From: Methylomonas albis
GTDB lineage: Bacteria; Pseudomonadota; Gammaproteobacteria; Methylococcales; Methylomonadaceae
NCBI RefSeq assembly: GCF_014850955.1
Contig: NZ_JACXSS010000001.1
Coordinates: 3,224,001 to 3,288,000, forward strand
DNA: 64,000 bases
Direction: 5' to 3'
Shown piece after piece: positions 61,522-64,000 of this stretch. The translations under genes were made by a program, and so were the position numbers. The notes below the pieces were generated by a model, which made no database searches, was not told the origin of the DNA, and was given only the letters and a program-made list of their open reading frames with translations. Within the stretch, counting starts at the first letter, position 1; every line of letters starts with the position of its first letter.

Positions 61522-62931
61522 ATGTCAGTTGATCACGTCCTCAAATTAATCCAAGAAAACGACGTCAAATTTGTCGATTTCCGTTTCTGCGACACTCGCG
61601 GTAAAGAACAACACGTTACGTTCCCTGCACATTCCATCGATGAAGATACCTTTGAAGAAGGTAATATGTTCGACGGTTCATCCATCGCCGGCTGGAAACA
61701 CATCAACGAATCCGACATGATTCTGATGCCTGATCCAAGTACAGCGGTTATTGACCCATTCTTTGACGACAAAACCGTCATTTTGCGTTGCGATATTATC
61801 GAACCTAAAGATATGCAAGGTTACGCTCGCGACCCACGCTCTATCGCCAAACGCGCTGAAGCCTATTTGCAATCTACCGGCATTGCCGACACCGCATTCT
61901 TCGGCCCTGAAAACGAATTCTTCATTTTCGACGACGTTCGCTGGAACACCGGCATGGGCGGCTGCTCATACCAAATTGATTCCGAGGAAGCCGGCTGGAA
62001 CTCAGAAAAAGTTTATGAAAACGGCAACATCGGTCACCGTCCAGGCGTTAAAGGCGGCTATTTCCCTGTTCCGCCAGTCGACTCTTTCCAAGACATGCGC
62101 TCTGCAATGTGCCTAGTTCTAGAAGAAATCGGCCAAACCGTTGAAGTACACCACCACGAAGTGGCCACTGCTGGGCAATGCGAAATCGGTGTTAAATTCA
62201 ACACTCTGGTTAAAAAAGCCGACGAAGTATTGGGCTTGAAATACGTCATTGCCAACATCGCCCACGCATACGGCAAAACCGCTACCTTCATGCCAAAACC
62301 ATTGGTAGGCGACAACGGCAGCGGTATGCACGTTCACCAATCCTTAGCTAAAGGCGGCGTCAACCTGTTCACCGGCAATCTGTACGGTGGCTTGTCTGAA
62401 ACCGCGCTTTACTATATCGGCGGTATCATCAAACACGCTAAAGCATTGAACGCGATTACCAACCCGTCAACCAACAGCTACAAACGTCTGGTTCCTGGTT
62501 TTGAAGCGCCTGTTATGCTGGCTTACTCTGCACGTAACCGCTCTGCGTCTATCCGTATTCCTTACGTCACCAATCCAAAAGGTCGCCGTATCGAAGTACG
62601 TTTCCCAGACTCAACAGCTAACCCATACTTGGCATTCTCCGCCATGTTGATGGCAGGTCTTGATGGTATCCAAAACAAAATTCACCCAGGTGAAGCGATG
62701 GATAAAGACTTGTACGACTTGCCGCCGGAAGAAGAAAAAGCTATCCCACAAGTGGCTTTCTCTCTGGATGAAGCATTGGCTGCTCTGGATGCAGACCGCG
62801 AGTTCTTAACTCGTGGCGGCGTATTCACCGACGACGTAATCGATGGCTACATAGCCCTGAAACAAGAAGATGTGACTCGTCTGCGTATGAGCACTCACCC
62901 TGTTGAGCTGGATATGTACTACAGCCTGTAA
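61522..62931 (+). CDS. glnA: Glutamine synthetase, type I
   Basis: A 469-residue GSI-beta enzyme that makes glutamine from glutamate and ammonia. Landmarks are [18 protein letters not shown] (near residue 50), [48 protein letters not shown], and [13 protein letters not shown]. The adenylylation site is the tyrosine in [14 protein letters not shown] (near residue 398), so activity is probably controlled by GlnE with P-II input. It lies 162 bases after the porin stop with its own leader; no NtrC or sigma-54 site was clear in that leader. Codon use is strongly biased, as for a highly expressed gene. Confidence 0.97.
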   Translation: MSVDHVLKLIQENDVKFVDFRFCDTRGKEQHVTFPAHSIDEDTFEEGNMFDGSSIAGWKHINESDMILMPDPSTAVIDPFFDDKTVILRCDIIEPKDMQGYARDPRSIAKRAEAYLQSTGIADTAFFGPENEFFIFDDVRWNTGMGGCSYQIDSEEAGWNSEKVYENGNIGHRPGVKGGYFPVPPVDSFQDMRSAMCLVLEEIGQTVEVHHHEVATAGQCEIGVKFNTLVKKADEVLGLKYVIANIAHAYGKTATFMPKPLVGDNGSGMHVHQSLAKGGVNLFTGNLYGGLSETALYYIGGIIKHAKALNAITNPSTNSYKRLVPGFEAPVMLAYSARNRSASIRIPYVTNPKGRRIEVRFPDSTANPYLAFSAMLMAGLDGIQNKIHPGEAMDKDLYDLPPEEEKAIPQVAFSLDEALAALDADREFLTRGGVFTDDVIDGYIALKQEDVTRLRMSTHPVELDMYYSL

Positions 62932-62967
62932 GACGCAGGGCTGCTTCATATAGCCCCACGATCTCGC

Positions 62968-63005
62968 AAAACCCCGCAGGTCATTTGGCTTCGCGGGGTT
63001 TTTTT
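62968..63005 (+). terminator. Rho-independent terminator of glnA
   Basis: AAAACCCCGC (62968-62977) pairs with GCGGGGTTTT (62993-63002), and the right arm runs into a seven-T tract. This is a strong classic terminator. Confidence 0.9.
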
Positions 63006-63069
63006 GTGCTCATCACATATCAATACAATTGGCTATTTTGATTGAGCTCAGACACCCACATCGTTAAAG

Positions 63070-63432
63070 CTATTTGTCATCATCAGGTATTTCAGGAGCC
63101 TTCCAAGAACCGCGTTTATGTGCCTCCATAACAGTTTCCCAGCCATTCCGTAGTTCCTGTTGAGTAATTTCGAAATACTGGAGAATTCCATCCAGGCCGG
63201 ACGGTACTTCAAGAGTTGGCTTGGCATTATTATTTGCTGCCGTTGCTCCCTTTGGAAAAGATGAAATCAGTACACTGCCATTAATGGGTTTGATAGCAGC
63301 TTTGGCACAACGCGACTGATCGTCGGTATACAGGGTTTTTCCATCCACGACACACTTCATCGGCTCAGCCAATGCCTGACAAATCGGTAAAAATGCAGAT
63401 ATGCTAAGGCCAATTAGGATTTGTATTTTCAC
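63070..63432 (-). CDS. Exported protein of unknown function
   Basis: A 120-residue protein with a signal peptide (MKIQILIGLSISAFLPICQALA). The mature part starts EPMKCVVDGKTLYTDDQSRC, a short cysteine-bounded segment that resembles the DUF4124-type 'variable domain with YTD' start, and ends in a charged helical tail (AHKRGSWKAPEIPDDDK). It is convergent with glnA. Function unknown. The two cysteines could form a disulfide in the periplasm. Confidence 0.72.
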   Translation of the reverse strand: MKIQILIGLSISAFLPICQALAEPMKCVVDGKTLYTDDQSRCAKAAIKPINGSVLISSFPKGATAANNNAKPTLEVPSGLDGILQYFEITQQELRNGWETVMEAHKRGSWKAPEIPDDDK

Positions 63433-63682
63433 GGCATAGCTCCATTAATTCACAAGTAAGATATTCGCTTTCGGACAAATTGATGCTCGGAATGTTTTCC
63501 AACGCAGCCTTTACTCATAAGTCTAGTTAGGAATATAGCTCCCCCTGGTAATTACGAGCTTTTTCCGTCCTGCAGAATGTATATCCAGCGCCACGACAGG
63601 GGCATATTAATTGCTTATTATCTAGGGGATGCACACCCTTTATTCTAGAAACTCTTTTCTCAGCACTCTTTAGGCGACAATT

Positions 63683-64000
<318 letters not shown>

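Overview
The window looks like the chromosome of a gammaproteobacterium, most probably a Methylomonas-like methanotroph or methylotroph (inference). The evidence is a complete Entner-Doudoroff set (zwf, pgl, edd, eda) plus rpe, many TonB-dependent receptors, a VPLPAA-type PEP-CTERM protein, paired glnK-amtB modules, and c-di-GMP and chemotaxis signalling of gammaproteobacterial type. No rRNA, tRNA, CRISPR array or complete insertion sequence was seen.

Region 1 (1-10.7 kb) is an iron and heme acquisition locus. It holds the end of a siderophore receptor with a PepSY membrane partner, a hemoglobin/heme-type TonB receptor, a small unknown protein, a secreted PEP-CTERM-like protein, HmuS, a HutZ-like heme oxygenase and the HmuTUV ABC importer. 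Region 2 (10.7-14.7 kb) is foreign and eroded. It carries an integron-type gene cassette array without an integrase (three clear attC sites and a possible fourth), with a GFA-family gene, two unknown cassette genes and an HNH nuclease. The array abuts the last 41 codons of a lost TonB receptor, then intergenic repeats, an orphan B12-box fragment and a truncated HlyD-type gene. Region 3 (14.7-25.2 kb) returns to iron uptake: an M16 protease, two small genes facing a Fur box, a Fiu-like catecholate receptor with a PepSY protein and PiuC, a TonB receptor frameshifted in a poly-C tract, and a NifX-like protein next to a MITE-like element.

Region 4 (25.3-31.4 kb) holds a lipoprotein-like methyltransferase, a four-gene operon (OmpA-like, V4R, two Roadblock/LC7 proteins) and the AmmeMemoRadiSam genes amrS, amrB and amrA. 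Region 5 (31.6-37.4 kb) is the Entner-Doudoroff cluster, interrupted by a methyltransferase gene. Region 6 (37.5-50.8 kb) has an envelope protease pair, an Aer-like chemoreceptor and an unusual signalling operon. That operon encodes a giant pseudokinase-ATPase-GAF-histidine kinase, a response regulator fused to a KaiB domain, and a PAS-GGDEF-EAL protein. I regard this operon as the best candidate for an undescribed system. Region 7 (50.9-64 kb) holds rpe, an autotransporter, a glycosyltransferase, an inositol monophosphatase and a nitrogen block. The nitrogen block has two glnK-amtB pairs, a beta-barrel porin sharing NtrC and sigma-54 signals with them, and glnA. The window ends in the start of sdaA.

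Gene calls rest on reading the translated sequences by eye. No database search or structure prediction was run, so family names are recognition-based, and boundaries of domains and motifs are approximate.
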